A program made the translations under genes and the position numbers. 64,000 nt of DNA from Mesorhizobium sp. C432A. GTDB taxonomy: Bacteria > Pseudomonadota > Alphaproteobacteria > Rhizobiales > Rhizobiaceae. The stretch covers positions 806,001 through 870,000 of the forward strand of contig NZ_CP100470.1 of the NCBI RefSeq assembly GCF_030323145.1, read 5' to 3'. This document shows, one piece after another, positions 1 to 7,992 of the stretch. Position 1 is the first letter of the stretch, and each line of letters starts with the position of its first letter. Under the pieces are notes generated by a model, which saw only the letters and a program-made list of their open reading frames with translations, had not been told where the DNA came from and ran no database searches.

Positions 1-773
1 AGGTTGGAAACCAGCGACAAGATGAGATAGAGCACGCCCGCGGCGAAAAAGAAGGTGAAATAGGCTTTGGTGACCCCCGCAGCCTGCCGCGTCGCCAGCG
101 CCAGCTCGTAAAAGCCGACGACCGCCAGAAGGGCTGTGTCCTTGGTGGCGATCAGCCACAGATTGGCGAGCCCGGGTATGGCGAAGGGCAGCATCGCCGG
201 CAAGGTGATGCGCCGCAGCATGAGCCCGGGTGACATGCCATAGGCGCGGGCGGCTTCGATCTGGCCCTGCGGTATGGCCAGGATGGCGCCGCGGATCACT
301 TCGGTCGAATAGGCACCCTGGACAAAGCCGAGCACGGCGATGCCCGCGGCAAGGCCGCTGATGTCGACGCGCTGGTAGCCCATAGCGGTCAGCGCCTGGT
401 TGATCAGGTCTGTTCCGGCATAATAGAGCAGCAGGATCAGCACCAGTTCGGGCACGGCGCGCACGATGGTGGTGTAAACCGCCAGCAGGTCGCGCACGAC
501 AGGACCGCCATAGAGCTTGCCAAAGGCGCCACCGGTGCCGATCAGAAGACCGAGGACCGTGGCGCCGAGCGCGATCTCGATCGAATGGAGCAGCCCAAGC
601 AACAGCGTGCCGCCCCAGCCCGGCGGATTGGGCGAGAGAAGTTCTATGATGCCGGCCGCCGAGGCCGAAAGAAGTGCGTCGATCAGCGTCGCCCCCGGAT
701 TGCTGGGTCCAACCACCGCCGACGGCAGCGCCGGCGGCAAGCATGTCTGGGAAAGGTCGGGCAGGAGGGGCAT
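1..773 (-). CDS. Amino-acid ABC transporter permease (HisM/OccQ type), 3' end cut by window
   Basis: Inner-membrane permease of a polar amino-acid importer. About 257 codons are visible and the frame is still open at base 1, so the C-terminus lies outside. Hydrophobic segments alternate with short loops, and the cytoplasmic coupling loop is present (EAARAYGMSPG followed by ITLPAMLP), the usual ATPase-contact signature. It lies 38 bases downstream of the binding-protein gene on the same strand. The ATG at 773 has no good ribosome-binding site, so the start is uncertain. Substrate is not visible; the divergent guanidino-compound genes suggest arginine or a related compound (inference). Confidence 0.85.
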   Translation of the reverse strand, partial: MPLLPDLSQTCLPPALPSAVVGPSNPGATLIDALLSASAAGIIELLSPNPPGWGGTLLLGLLHSIEIALGATVLGLLIGTGGAFGKLYGGPVVRDLLAVYTTIVRAVPELVLILLLYYAGTDLINQALTAMGYQRVDISGLAAGIAVLGFVQGAYSTEVIRGAILAIPQGQIEAARAYGMSPGLMLRRITLPAMLPFAIPGLANLWLIATKDTALLAVVGFYELALATRQAAGVTKAYFTFFFAAGVLYLILSLVSN

Positions 774-811
774 GGCGTTGGCGCCATGCCCCTCAGCTCA
801 TGCGAGGATCG

Positions 812-1612
812 TCAGTTCGACTGCGCGCCGCCACCACCGTAAATGTCGAAATCGAAGTATTTCTTCGATATCTCGTCATATTTGCCGTTCGAGCGGATCG
901 CCTTGATGCCGGCGTTGATCTTGGCCTTAAGGTCGGTGTCTTCCTTGCGCACGCCGGCGCCCACGCCCGGTCCGAGCACTTCATCGTCCGGAGCCACCAT
1001 GCCCTTCAGATCGCAGCAGGCCTTGCCCTGGTCCGACTTCAGAAATGCGTCGAGCGCGATCGAATCCGCCTGGACGGCGTCGAGGCGGCCTGCGGCCAGA
1101 TCGTTGTTGGCTTCGTCCTGCGTCTGGTATTCCTTGATCTCGGCGGCCGTGGGCCCGAAATGCTTCTTGGCATAGGCCGAATGGGTGGTCGACACCTGCA
1201 CGCCGAGCACTTTGCCCTTGAGATCGTCGGGCGTGGCGCCGAATTTCTGGTCCTTCGGCCCGATGATGGCGGTCGGCGTGTTGTAGTACTTATCCGAGAA
1301 GTCGATGGTCTTCTCGCGTTCGGCAGTGATCGACATCGAACTGGCGATGACGTCGATCTTCTTGGTCGTCAGCGCCGGGATGATGCCGTCCCAGGCGACA
1401 GGCGTGATGACGCAGTCGAGCTTCTCCTCGGCGCAGACGGCGTCGATGAACTCGATTTCCCAGCCAACCCATTTGCCGGAAGCGTCCGGCGAGGTGAAGG
1501 GCGGATAGGGCTCGGCGGCGACGCCGATCTTGACCGGATCGGCCTTGGCCACGCCCATGGCGGCGACGCCGAGCAGCAGCGCTGCGGCGAATGTTTTCAG
1601 AACAGTCTTCAT
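812..1612 (-). CDS. Periplasmic amino-acid-binding protein of ABC importer (Lys/Arg/Orn-binding family)
   Basis: Solute-binding protein of 266 residues. Residues 1-24 form a signal peptide ending AKA, followed by the type-II periplasmic binding fold beginning DPVKIGVAAEPYPPF. The family block SITAEREKTIDFSDKYY, whose Arg normally contacts the ligand carboxylate, is present, as are cysteines in CAEEKLDC and KACCD as in basic-amino-acid binders. It sits between the ATPase gene upstream and the permease gene downstream on the same strand, so the three probably form one operon. A paralogue with the same architecture lies at 31875-32645. A basic amino acid or guanidino compound is the likeliest ligand. 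Confidence 0.9.
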   Translation of the reverse strand: MKTVLKTFAAALLLGVAAMGVAKADPVKIGVAAEPYPPFTSPDASGKWVGWEIEFIDAVCAEEKLDCVITPVAWDGIIPALTTKKIDVIASSMSITAEREKTIDFSDKYYNTPTAIIGPKDQKFGATPDDLKGKVLGVQVSTTHSAYAKKHFGPTAAEIKEYQTQDEANNDLAAGRLDAVQADSIALDAFLKSDQGKACCDLKGMVAPDDEVLGPGVGAGVRKEDTDLKAKINAGIKAIRSNGKYDEISKKYFDFDIYGGGGAQSN

Positions 1613-1666
1613 GTCACGACTCCCAGTTTGTTGTTGGTTCCCGGTTTTCTTCCGTCCCGGCTTGTC

Positions 1667-2482
1667 CTAGCCGATGTTGCGGATGAACTGCTTCAGCCTT
1701 TCGGATTTCGGTGCGCCGAATATCTGCTCCGGCGGCCCCTCTTCCTCGACCAGCCCGTTGCAGAGGTAGACGACATGGGTCGCGACCTCGCGGGCGAATT
1801 TCATTTCATGCGTGACCAGCACCATGGTGCGGCCCTCGCGCGCCAGGTCGCCGATCACCTTCAGCACCTCGCCGACCAGCTCCGGGTCGAGCGCCGAGGT
1901 CGGCTCGTCGAACAGCATGACGCGCGGGTTGATGGCCAGGGCGCGGGCGATCGCCGCGCGCTGCTGCTGGCCGCCCGAGAGATAGGCCGGATAGACGTCG
2001 CGCTTTTCGGCCAGGCCGACGCGCGCCAAAAGCTTTTCGGCTTCCCTGATCGCCACGTCGCGCCTGACGCCCAGAACATGCACCGGAACCTCGATGACGT
2101 TCTCGATCAGCGTCATGTGGCTCCACAGGTTGAAGTTCTGGAACACCATGCCGAGCTTGGCGCGGATGCGTTCGATCTGCCGGCGGTCGGCGGGCACGGT
2201 GTGGCCGTGGCTGTCGGCCTTGAGTTTGATCTCCTCGCCATTGACGCGGATGATGCCGCTGGTCGGGTTTTCCAGGCAGTTGATGCAGCGCAGCAGCGTC
2301 GACTTGCCGGAACCCGAGCCGCCGATAATGGCGATCACCTCGCCGTCGCGCGCCGACAGCGAAACGCCTTTCAGCACATGCAGATGGCCGAATTTCTTGT
2401 GCAGGTTCTCGACATGGATGGCTTCGGCGGCGCCGTCCTGCGCCTTGCCGGATTGGACTGCGGCGGTTCCCGCCGCGCTCAC
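1667..2482 (-). CDS. Amino-acid ABC transporter ATP-binding protein (HisP/OccP type)
   Basis: Cytoplasmic ATPase of 271 residues. Walker A GGSGSGKST, signature LSGGQQQRAAIARALA, Walker B VMLFDEPTSALDPE and the H-loop in VTHEMKFA are intact. A HisP-type insertion (KLKADSHGHTVPADRRQ) follows the first strand pair. The start is GTG at 2482 with an AGAGG a few bases upstream; no ATG is available nearby. It is the first gene of the minus-strand transporter operon and diverges from the hydrolase gene at 2709, so the 226-base gap holds both promoters. Confidence 0.92.
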   Translation of the reverse strand: MSAAGTAAVQSGKAQDGAAEAIHVENLHKKFGHLHVLKGVSLSARDGEVIAIIGGSGSGKSTLLRCINCLENPTSGIIRVNGEEIKLKADSHGHTVPADRRQIERIRAKLGMVFQNFNLWSHMTLIENVIEVPVHVLGVRRDVAIREAEKLLARVGLAEKRDVYPAYLSGGQQQRAAIARALAINPRVMLFDEPTSALDPELVGEVLKVIGDLAREGRTMVLVTHEMKFAREVATHVVYLCNGLVEEEGPPEQIFGAPKSERLKQFIRNIG

Positions 2483-2615
2483 CGGGGAACCTCTGCCACA
2501 GGGTCCACGGCAGATCGTCGAACGTCTATCCGGCTAATCAACATACGCTGTAATGCCCACTCCAGACTTCAGCATGGACCCAACAGCGCGAGCCCGTCAA
2601 TCCCGCTCATTACGG

Positions 2616-2647
2616 CACTTGCGGCCTTATTGTGCAAGTGTATAAAT
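2616..2647 (+). promoter_or_regulatory. Probable promoter with overlapping inverted-repeat operator
   Basis: Inverted arms CACTTGC (2616-2622) and GCAAGTG (2634-2640) are followed directly by TATAAAT (2641-2647), a good -10 element. TTGCGG at 2619-2624 lies 16 bases upstream and can act as -35. The dyad therefore covers the -35 and spacer of a promoter that would read into the hydrolase gene at 2709. Repression by the TetR regulator encoded at 3578 is the simplest reading (inference). Confidence 0.5.
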
Positions 2648-2708
2648 AGCCTCCGATGAAATTTCTTCCATTTTTTTCACCCTGAACACGGCATTGAAAA
2701 GGGCACTG

Positions 2709-3581
2709 ATGAGCGCTTTCGGATCACAGTCCATGGCGGCGCCGTTGCGGCGCGTGCTGATGCGGTCGGCGGCCAATGCCATGCGCGGTGCCGACCGGGC
2801 TACCTGGCACTATGGCCCGGGTTTCGACCCGGCGAAAGCGGCGGCGCAGCACGCGGCTCTCGCTGAGCTGGTGACGGCGTCCGGCGCCGAAATCGAATGG
2901 ATCGATGACAATGCCGACGGGCTGTCGGATTCCGTATTCACCCACGATCCGTCACTGATGACCGATCGCGGCGCGCTGATCCTGTCCATGGGCAAGCCAC
3001 TGCGCGCCAGGGAGCCATCGCTGCATGAGGAAACCTACACACGCTTGGGTATTCCTATCCTCGGCCGCGTCGAGGCTCCCGGCCAGGTCGAAGGCGGCGA
3101 TTGCGTATGGCTGGATAAAAACACGCTGGTAATCGGGCGCGGGGTGCGCTCCAACCAGGAAGGCATACAGCAGGTTTCCAACCTGCTGACGCCGCTCGGC
3201 ATTTCCGTCTACGGCTTCGATCTGCCGCTGTGGCAGGGCGAGGAGGCGTGCCTGCATCTGATGTCGGTGATCAGCCCGCTGGCCGACGACCTGGCCCTGG
3301 TCTATTCACCGCTTTTGCCGGCGCCGTTCTATCAGTTGCTGAAGGCGCGCGGCATCCGGCTGGTGGAAGGCGACGCCGAAGAGTTTGCCGCGTCCAACGG
3401 CCTCAGCCTGAACGTGCTGCCGACCAGCCCGCATAAGGTCATTGCCGTCGCCGGCTTTCCCAAGACCAAGGCCGCGATGGAAGCCGCCGGCTGCACGGTT
3501 CAAATCTTCGAGGCGGATGCCCTCTGCATCGCCTGCGAAGGTGGGCCGACATGCCTGACGCGGCCCATCCTGCGGCAATGA
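2709..3581 (+). CDS. Dimethylarginine dimethylaminohydrolase / arginine-deiminase-like protein
   Basis: 290 residues, guanidino-group-modifying superfamily (DDAH, arginine deiminase, amidinotransferase). Visible blocks: SDSVFTHDPSL, the VEGGDC loop, catalytic His in CLHLMSV (about H183) and nucleophilic Cys in CEGGPTCLTR (about C282). These enzymes form a thiouronium intermediate and release an amine or ammonia, leaving citrulline or a ureido compound. The ATG at 2709 is preferred because AAGGG precedes it; a TTG at 2694 is the longer alternative. It overlaps the TetR gene by an ATGA and lies next to an amino-acid importer and a ThDP decarboxylase. Whether the substrate is arginine, methylarginine or another guanidine cannot be told. 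Confidence 0.82.
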   Translation: MSAFGSQSMAAPLRRVLMRSAANAMRGADRATWHYGPGFDPAKAAAQHAALAELVTASGAEIEWIDDNADGLSDSVFTHDPSLMTDRGALILSMGKPLRAREPSLHEETYTRLGIPILGRVEAPGQVEGGDCVWLDKNTLVIGRGVRSNQEGIQQVSNLLTPLGISVYGFDLPLWQGEEACLHLMSVISPLADDLALVYSPLLPAPFYQLLKARGIRLVEGDAEEFAASNGLSLNVLPTSPHKVIAVAGFPKTKAAMEAAGCTVQIFEADALCIACEGGPTCLTRPILRQ

Positions 3582-4222
3582 ATGAGCGCCGCAAGTTCCG
3601 CCGCGAGGGCGAGGAGCGGCGGCGGCAGGATTTGATCGACGCGACCCTGGACAGCGTGGCCGAACATGGGCTGGAGGGCGCCAGCCTGCGCACCATCGCA
3701 CTGCGCGCCGGTGTCACCGCCGGGCTGATCCGGCACTATTTCCCCGGCAAGGAAGACTTGCTGCAGGAAGCGTACGCGGCGCTGATGGGCCGCATGACCG
3801 AGCAGGCGAAGGCGGCATTGCTCATGGAAGACGCCTCGCCGCGCCAGCGCCTTGCGGCCTTCGTTGCCGCCAACCTCAACGCGCCGATCATCGATGCACG
3901 CGTGTTTTCGCTCTGGGCAACCTTCATCGGCCGCGCCGGCGCGGATCCGAGCCTGGCTCGCGCCCACCGCGAAGGCTATCTCGGCTTTCGCAACGAGGTG
4001 GAAGCAGTCGTTGCCGAAGTGCTCGGCGCCGAGCAGCGCAGGCCAAACGCAAATGAGCTGCGCCGCCATGCCATCGCGATCAACGCGATCATCGACGGGC
4101 TCTGGATCGAAGGCTGTCTGGCCGCAGAGATGTTCTCGCCTGGCGAATTGGCGGGGATCGGCGTCAAAGCCATAGAGGCCGAGCTCGGCCTCGCGCCGCA
4201 AACGCAATTCCAGGAAAAGTGA
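3578..4222 (+). CDS. TetR/AcrR-family transcriptional regulator (BetI-like)
   Basis: 214 residues when started at the ATG of the ATGA overlap with the preceding hydrolase gene; an in-frame ATG at 3551 would add nine residues. The N-terminal helix-turn-helix is clear (LRTIALRAGVTAGLIRHYFPGKEDLL) and the C-terminal helical region resembles the BetI ligand domain. Translational coupling suggests it regulates its own operon; a dyad over the promoter at 2616-2647 is a candidate operator. The last residues (about QTQFQEK) and the stop are encoded inside a palindromic repeat at 4201-4250, so the C-terminus is probably repeat-derived. Confidence 0.85.
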   Translation: MNERRKFRREGEERRRQDLIDATLDSVAEHGLEGASLRTIALRAGVTAGLIRHYFPGKEDLLQEAYAALMGRMTEQAKAALLMEDASPRQRLAAFVAANLNAPIIDARVFSLWATFIGRAGADPSLARAHREGYLGFRNEVEAVVAEVLGAEQRRPNANELRRHAIAINAIIDGLWIEGCLAAEMFSPGELAGIGVKAIEAELGLAPQTQFQEK

Positions 4223-4250
4223 GAAGCGGTTTTCCGTCCGGAATTGCGTT
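4201..4250. repeat. Palindromic repeat family A, copy 1
   Basis: Outer arms AACGCAATTCC (4201-4211) and GGAATTGCGTT (4240-4250) enclose an inner stem GGAAAA/TTTTCC (4213-4218 with 4230-4235), giving a long nested hairpin followed by AAAAA. Related copies, in the opposite orientation, lie at 31808-31854 and 51629-51675. This copy overlaps the 3' end of the TetR gene and lies before the decarboxylase gene, where it could terminate or attenuate transcription. Confidence 0.85.
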
Positions 4251-4316
4251 AAAAACAGAGGTAGAGCCGATCATTGTTTCCGTTGAACAGTGGTCGGCAC
4301 TAACGGGAGAGAACCC

Positions 4317-5897
4317 ATGACCACCATCGGCGAAGCCCTCATCACGCTGCTCGAAGCGCATGGCGTCGACACCGTTTTCGGCATTCCTGGCGTCCACACT
4401 GTCGAGCTTTATCGCGGGCTGGCGCGTTCAAAGATACGCCATGTCACGCCGCGTCACGAACAGGGCGCCGGCTTCATGGCCGACGGCTATGCCCGTGCCA
4501 GCGGCCGGCCGGGCGTTGCCTTTGTCATCACCGGACCGGGGCTGACCAACACCATCACCGCAATGGGCCAGGCGCGCGCCGATTCGGTGCCGATGCTGGT
4601 GATTTCGGGCGTCAACGCGATGCCGACGTTGGGAAAGGGACTGGGCTTCCTGCACGAACTGCCGGACCAGCGCGGCATGATGGAGAAGGTGGCGCTGTTT
4701 TCGCAGCGTGTCACCGAGGCCAGCGAATTGCCTGGCGCTTTGGCGCGGGCCTTCGCGCTGTTTTCGTCGTCGCGGCCGGGCCCCGTCCATATCGAGATCC
4801 CGACCGACGTCATGGTCAAACCGGCCGACGGCATCGCTGCTTCGCTCACCAATGCAGCGCCGCCGGCGCCGGATGGCGCGGCCATTGCCGAGGCAGCCAA
4901 ACTGATCGCAGCCGCGCGCCGGCCGCTGATCCTTGCCGGTGGCGGCGCCAAGCGCGCCGAACAGCCATTGCAGCTTTTGGCCGAGCGGCTCGGCGCGCCT
5001 GTCGCCCAGACCGCCAATGCGCGCGGTCTGCTGCATGCACATCCGCTTTGCGTGCCGGCCAGCCCCAGCCTGAAGGCGGTGCGTGCGCTGATGGCAGACG
5101 CCGATCTGGTCATCGCCGCCGGCACCGAATTCGGCCCGACCGACTATGACGGTTACAGCGATGGCGGCTTCGTGCTGCCCGCCAATCTGATCCGCATCGA
5201 TATCGGCGCCGACCAGCTCGCCCGCCGCCCGGTGAGCGTCGGCATCCAGGCCGATTGCGCGGAGGCGCTTGGCGCACTGCTTGGCGCGCTCCACCCTGAT
5301 CATGCCGCGGCGAAGGACGGCGAGAGCCGCGCAGCCGCGTCGAGAAAGGCGGCCTTTGCCGAGCTCAGCCCGGCCTATGCCGCGCAGGTGCGTGCGGTGG
5401 AAACCATTCGCGACGCGCTGCCGGGCGCCATCATCGTCGGCGATTCCACCCAGCCGATCTACGCCGCCAACCTTTACTACGACCATGACCGGCCAGGCGG
5501 CTGGTTCAATGCCGCCACCGGTTTCGGCGCGCTCGGCTACGGACCACCGGCGGCGATCGGCGCAGCCCTTGCCATGCCCGGCGTGCCGGTGGTCTGCCTC
5601 ACCGGCGACGGCGGCTTCCAGTTCACCTTGCCGGAGCTGGGCGCGGCGCTCGATGCACCCGCACCGGTCATCTTCGTCGTCTGGAACAACAGAGGCTATC
5701 GCGAGATCGAAACGTCGATGCTCGATGTCGGCGTCGAGCCGGTCGGCGTGTCGCCGGCGCCGCCGGATTTCTGCAAGCTGGCCGAGGCCTACGGCATATC
5801 AGCCGAACGGCTTGCCGGTACTGCCGGTCTCGCCGATGCGCTCAAACGCGCACGCGCAACCAGACTGCCGCACGTCATCGAAATCACCATCGACTGA
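4317..5897 (+). CDS. ThDP-dependent enzyme, probable 5-guanidino-2-oxopentanoate decarboxylase (AruI-like)
   Basis: 526 residues, acetolactate-synthase/benzoylformate-decarboxylase superfamily. The N-terminal PYR domain holds FGIPGVHTVELYRGL and the activating Glu in RHEQGAGF; the C-terminal PP domain holds the ThDP motif from GDGGFQFTL to the paired Asn in VVWNNRGY. The start at 4317 has GGGAGAG upstream. I recognise GVHTVELYRG as typical of proteins annotated 5-guanidino-2-oxopentanoate decarboxylase (arginine transaminase route), which fits the guanidino hydrolase next to it and the ureohydrolase at 52.9 kb. A general acetolactate-synthase-like role cannot be excluded. Confidence 0.75.
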   Translation: MTTIGEALITLLEAHGVDTVFGIPGVHTVELYRGLARSKIRHVTPRHEQGAGFMADGYARASGRPGVAFVITGPGLTNTITAMGQARADSVPMLVISGVNAMPTLGKGLGFLHELPDQRGMMEKVALFSQRVTEASELPGALARAFALFSSSRPGPVHIEIPTDVMVKPADGIAASLTNAAPPAPDGAAIAEAAKLIAAARRPLILAGGGAKRAEQPLQLLAERLGAPVAQTANARGLLHAHPLCVPASPSLKAVRALMADADLVIAAGTEFGPTDYDGYSDGGFVLPANLIRIDIGADQLARRPVSVGIQADCAEALGALLGALHPDHAAAKDGESRAAASRKAAFAELSPAYAAQVRAVETIRDALPGAIIVGDSTQPIYAANLYYDHDRPGGWFNAATGFGALGYGPPAAIGAALAMPGVPVVCLTGDGGFQFTLPELGAALDAPAPVIFVVWNNRGYREIETSMLDVGVEPVGVSPAPPDFCKLAEAYGISAERLAGTAGLADALKRARATRLPHVIEITID

Positions 5898-5901
5898 CGC
5901 T

Positions 5902-5933
5902 TGACCGCGCGCTTTACGTCAATGCGCGGGTCA
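5902..5933 (+). terminator. Hairpin after decarboxylase gene
   Basis: TGACC (5902-5906) pairs with GGTCA (5929-5933) and, past one bulged base, CGCGC pairs with GCGCG, around a loop of about ten bases. It starts five bases after the decarboxylase stop. There is no T-run, so it is a weak or factor-assisted terminator. Confidence 0.45.
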
Positions 5934-6084
5934 GAAGGGGGCGGTCGGCGACTTCGAGCGATGCAAAGACGCAACAACTGCCATGTCGAGATGTCGGTTG
6001 AGTGATCGTGCAAAAGGCGCGACGCTCTGCGTCGGCGCGGCACGACAAGCGACATAATCATAAGAAACGACAGGAGCGTCCAGG

Positions 6085-6792
6085 ATGACGGAAACAGTTC
6101 AGGGCAAGCATATCGTGGTGACCGGTGGCACCGGGGCGCTGGGTGCCGCGGTCGTCGGCAAATTGCTGGCGGACGGCGCGATCTGCCATGTGCCGAATGC
6201 CCACGCGTCGGCCCCCTCGCATTTCCCCTTCGCGGCCCATGATCGCGTCCGGCTGGCGCACAATGTCGATCTCGCCGATCCTGCCAAGGTCGATGCCTTC
6301 TATGACAGCGTCCCCGAATTGTGGGCCTCCATCCATCTGGCCGGCGGCTTTGCCGCAGCCCCGGTCGAGAAGATCGAATCCGCATCCTTTGCCGAAATGA
6401 TGGACACCAACGCCCGCACCGCCTTTCTGTGCTGCCGCGCGGCAGTGCGCTCCATGTTGGGCTCGAACACAGCGGGCCGCATCGTCAATGTCACGGCACG
6501 CGCCGGGCTCGACCCGCGCCGAGGCGCCGGCATGGTCGCCTATACCGCGAGCAAAGCGGCAGTGGCGGCGATGACCGTGGCGATGGCGGAAGAGCTGAAG
6601 CACAAAGGCATACTGGTCAACGCGGTGGCGCCCTCGACGCTCGATACGCCGGCCAACCGCGCCGACATGCCGGATGCCGATTTCGGCAAATGGGTCAGCC
6701 TCGAAGCCGCCGCCGAGGCAATCGCCTATCTGGCATCACCGGCCAATCTGGCAATGAGCGGAACGCTGGCGCCACTTTACGGCCGCGCCTGA
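6085..6792 (+). CDS. Short-chain dehydrogenase/reductase (SDR)
   Basis: 235 residues, classical SDR. The Rossmann glycine motif TGGTGALG is at the N-terminus, the catalytic YTASK (Tyr-x-x-x-Lys) lies near residue 153, and a conserved Asn follows in MMDTNARTAF. AGGAG precedes the ATG. It lies 187 bases after the decarboxylase gene on the same strand and may have its own promoter. Substrate unknown; a role in reducing an aldehyde from the upstream decarboxylase is possible but unsupported. Confidence 0.8.
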   Translation: MTETVQGKHIVVTGGTGALGAAVVGKLLADGAICHVPNAHASAPSHFPFAAHDRVRLAHNVDLADPAKVDAFYDSVPELWASIHLAGGFAAAPVEKIESASFAEMMDTNARTAFLCCRAAVRSMLGSNTAGRIVNVTARAGLDPRRGAGMVAYTASKAAVAAMTVAMAEELKHKGILVNAVAPSTLDTPANRADMPDADFGKWVSLEAAAEAIAYLASPANLAMSGTLAPLYGRA

Positions 6793-6928
6793 AGTTCCGC
6801 CGCGCAGGCGACTCATTTGGTTTGGCTTCCGATGGCGGCCTTTGCCGACCTCGCCTGAGTCTACAGCGGAGGTTGGCCATTCAATCATGGCGTCCGCCGA
6901 CGCCTCCACGGCATTAGAAGGCCTGCGA

Positions 6929-7750
6929 CTACGTCAGGTTCGAGACGCCCGCTTCCACGACCTCGACTGCGTCGCCGATGGCGATCGCGCCGGCGTTGTT
7001 GGGAATCGCATTCTGGCCGAAGATGATGCCGCCCTTGGCGGAGCGGTGGAGTTTGCCAAGCGTCTGCAACGGCTCGCGCGGGTCCGGCTGCTCGCCGCTC
7101 AACGGATCTCGGGTGGTGATGACGCAGCGCGAGCAGGGCTTTGCGATCCGCAACTCCACCGTGCCGATGCGGATCGTCTTCCAGCTGTCTTCAGGCCATG
7201 CGCCTTCTGCGTCGACGACGATGTTTGGCCGGAACCGCGCCATCTCGATGGGCCTGGCAAGATGGCTGTTCAGATGGTTCAGCGAGCCTGTCGTGGCGAT
7301 CAGCAGCGGAAAACCGTCGGCAAAGCCGACGAAATCGCCGGGCTGGCCGAATTCCGCATCGACCGGCCGGTTTTGCGGATCGTCGAAATAGACGAGATCG
7401 ACAGGCCGGCCAAGAATAGCCGAGAGATAGGCGCCGGCGGCCGGATCGCCCGGCCGCGCGGCAGCCATATCCTTCCAGATCTTGACTTGCCGGAGCGCGG
7501 TGCCGGGAGCCGGAGCCTCGACGAAGTGCGAGCCATGCCTGTCATGTTTCAACAGGATGCCCGTTCCGCGATGCTCGACGTCGATCGTCGTCATATCAGG
7601 TATCTGGCGAATGGTGAGGAACTGCCCATCCTTGTCGACGACCATCCAGCGGCGGTCGCCTTCCATGCCCATTGTCTCGATGTCGGCGCTCGGCACGGCA
7701 TGGCCGCGCAGGCTCTTGACCGGATAGCGATAGAGTTCGGCGACCTTCAT
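6929..7750 (-). CDS. MOSC domain-containing protein (MOSC N-terminal beta-barrel family)
   Basis: 273 residues from the ATG at 7750 (MKVAELYRYPVKSLRGH), the usual start of the family. The N-terminal MOSC_N beta-barrel is followed by the MOSC domain with the conserved Cys in KPCSRCVITTRDP, which in mARC/MoCo-sulfurase relatives ligates molybdenum or handles sulfur. Such proteins are stand-alone Mo-cofactor enzymes reducing N-hydroxylated compounds or moving sulfur. It is convergent with the SDR gene and separated from rpsA by a strong terminator. The open frame continues upstream to 7882 without a better start. Confidence 0.85.
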   Translation of the reverse strand: MKVAELYRYPVKSLRGHAVPSADIETMGMEGDRRWMVVDKDGQFLTIRQIPDMTTIDVEHRGTGILLKHDRHGSHFVEAPAPGTALRQVKIWKDMAAARPGDPAAGAYLSAILGRPVDLVYFDDPQNRPVDAEFGQPGDFVGFADGFPLLIATTGSLNHLNSHLARPIEMARFRPNIVVDAEGAWPEDSWKTIRIGTVELRIAKPCSRCVITTRDPLSGEQPDPREPLQTLGKLHRSAKGGIIFGQNAIPNNAGAIAIGDAVEVVEAGVSNLT

Positions 7751-7884
7751 CCCGCATGCTTCTCCGTTGCCCGAAGGGCCTTCCGTGTTTACGTCTGCAA
7801 CGACGGCCGAGCCTACAACCGCGCGTGCGGAATTGAAGGGGTTGCACGGTCTTAGTCTTGTGCCAATCGCGCAGCCGAGCATGA

Positions 7885-7916
7885 AAAACCCGCGAGCCTT
7901 GCGGCCCGCGGGTTTT
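7885..7916. terminator. Strong bidirectional intrinsic terminator of rpsA
   Basis: Perfect arms AAAACCCGCG (7885-7894) and CGCGGGTTTT (7907-7916) with a 12-base loop. Read on the minus strand it follows the rpsA stop by about 75 bases and ends in a U-run. A direct repeat of 15 bases (7958-7972 and 7981-7995) lies between it and the rpsA stop. Confidence 0.88.
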
Positions 7917-7992
7917 CTTGTTCAGGCTGCGCGCGAGGCGCAGCCGAGGCCTAGCTTGCGCGAAGCGGCTTACGCGCTGCGCGCGAAGCGGC

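Noticed and set aside
674..2659. 661-codon open frame on the plus strand
   Set aside because: Antisense to the binding-protein and ATPase genes, both of which have complete family motifs. Arises from high GC at third positions; no recognisable domain.
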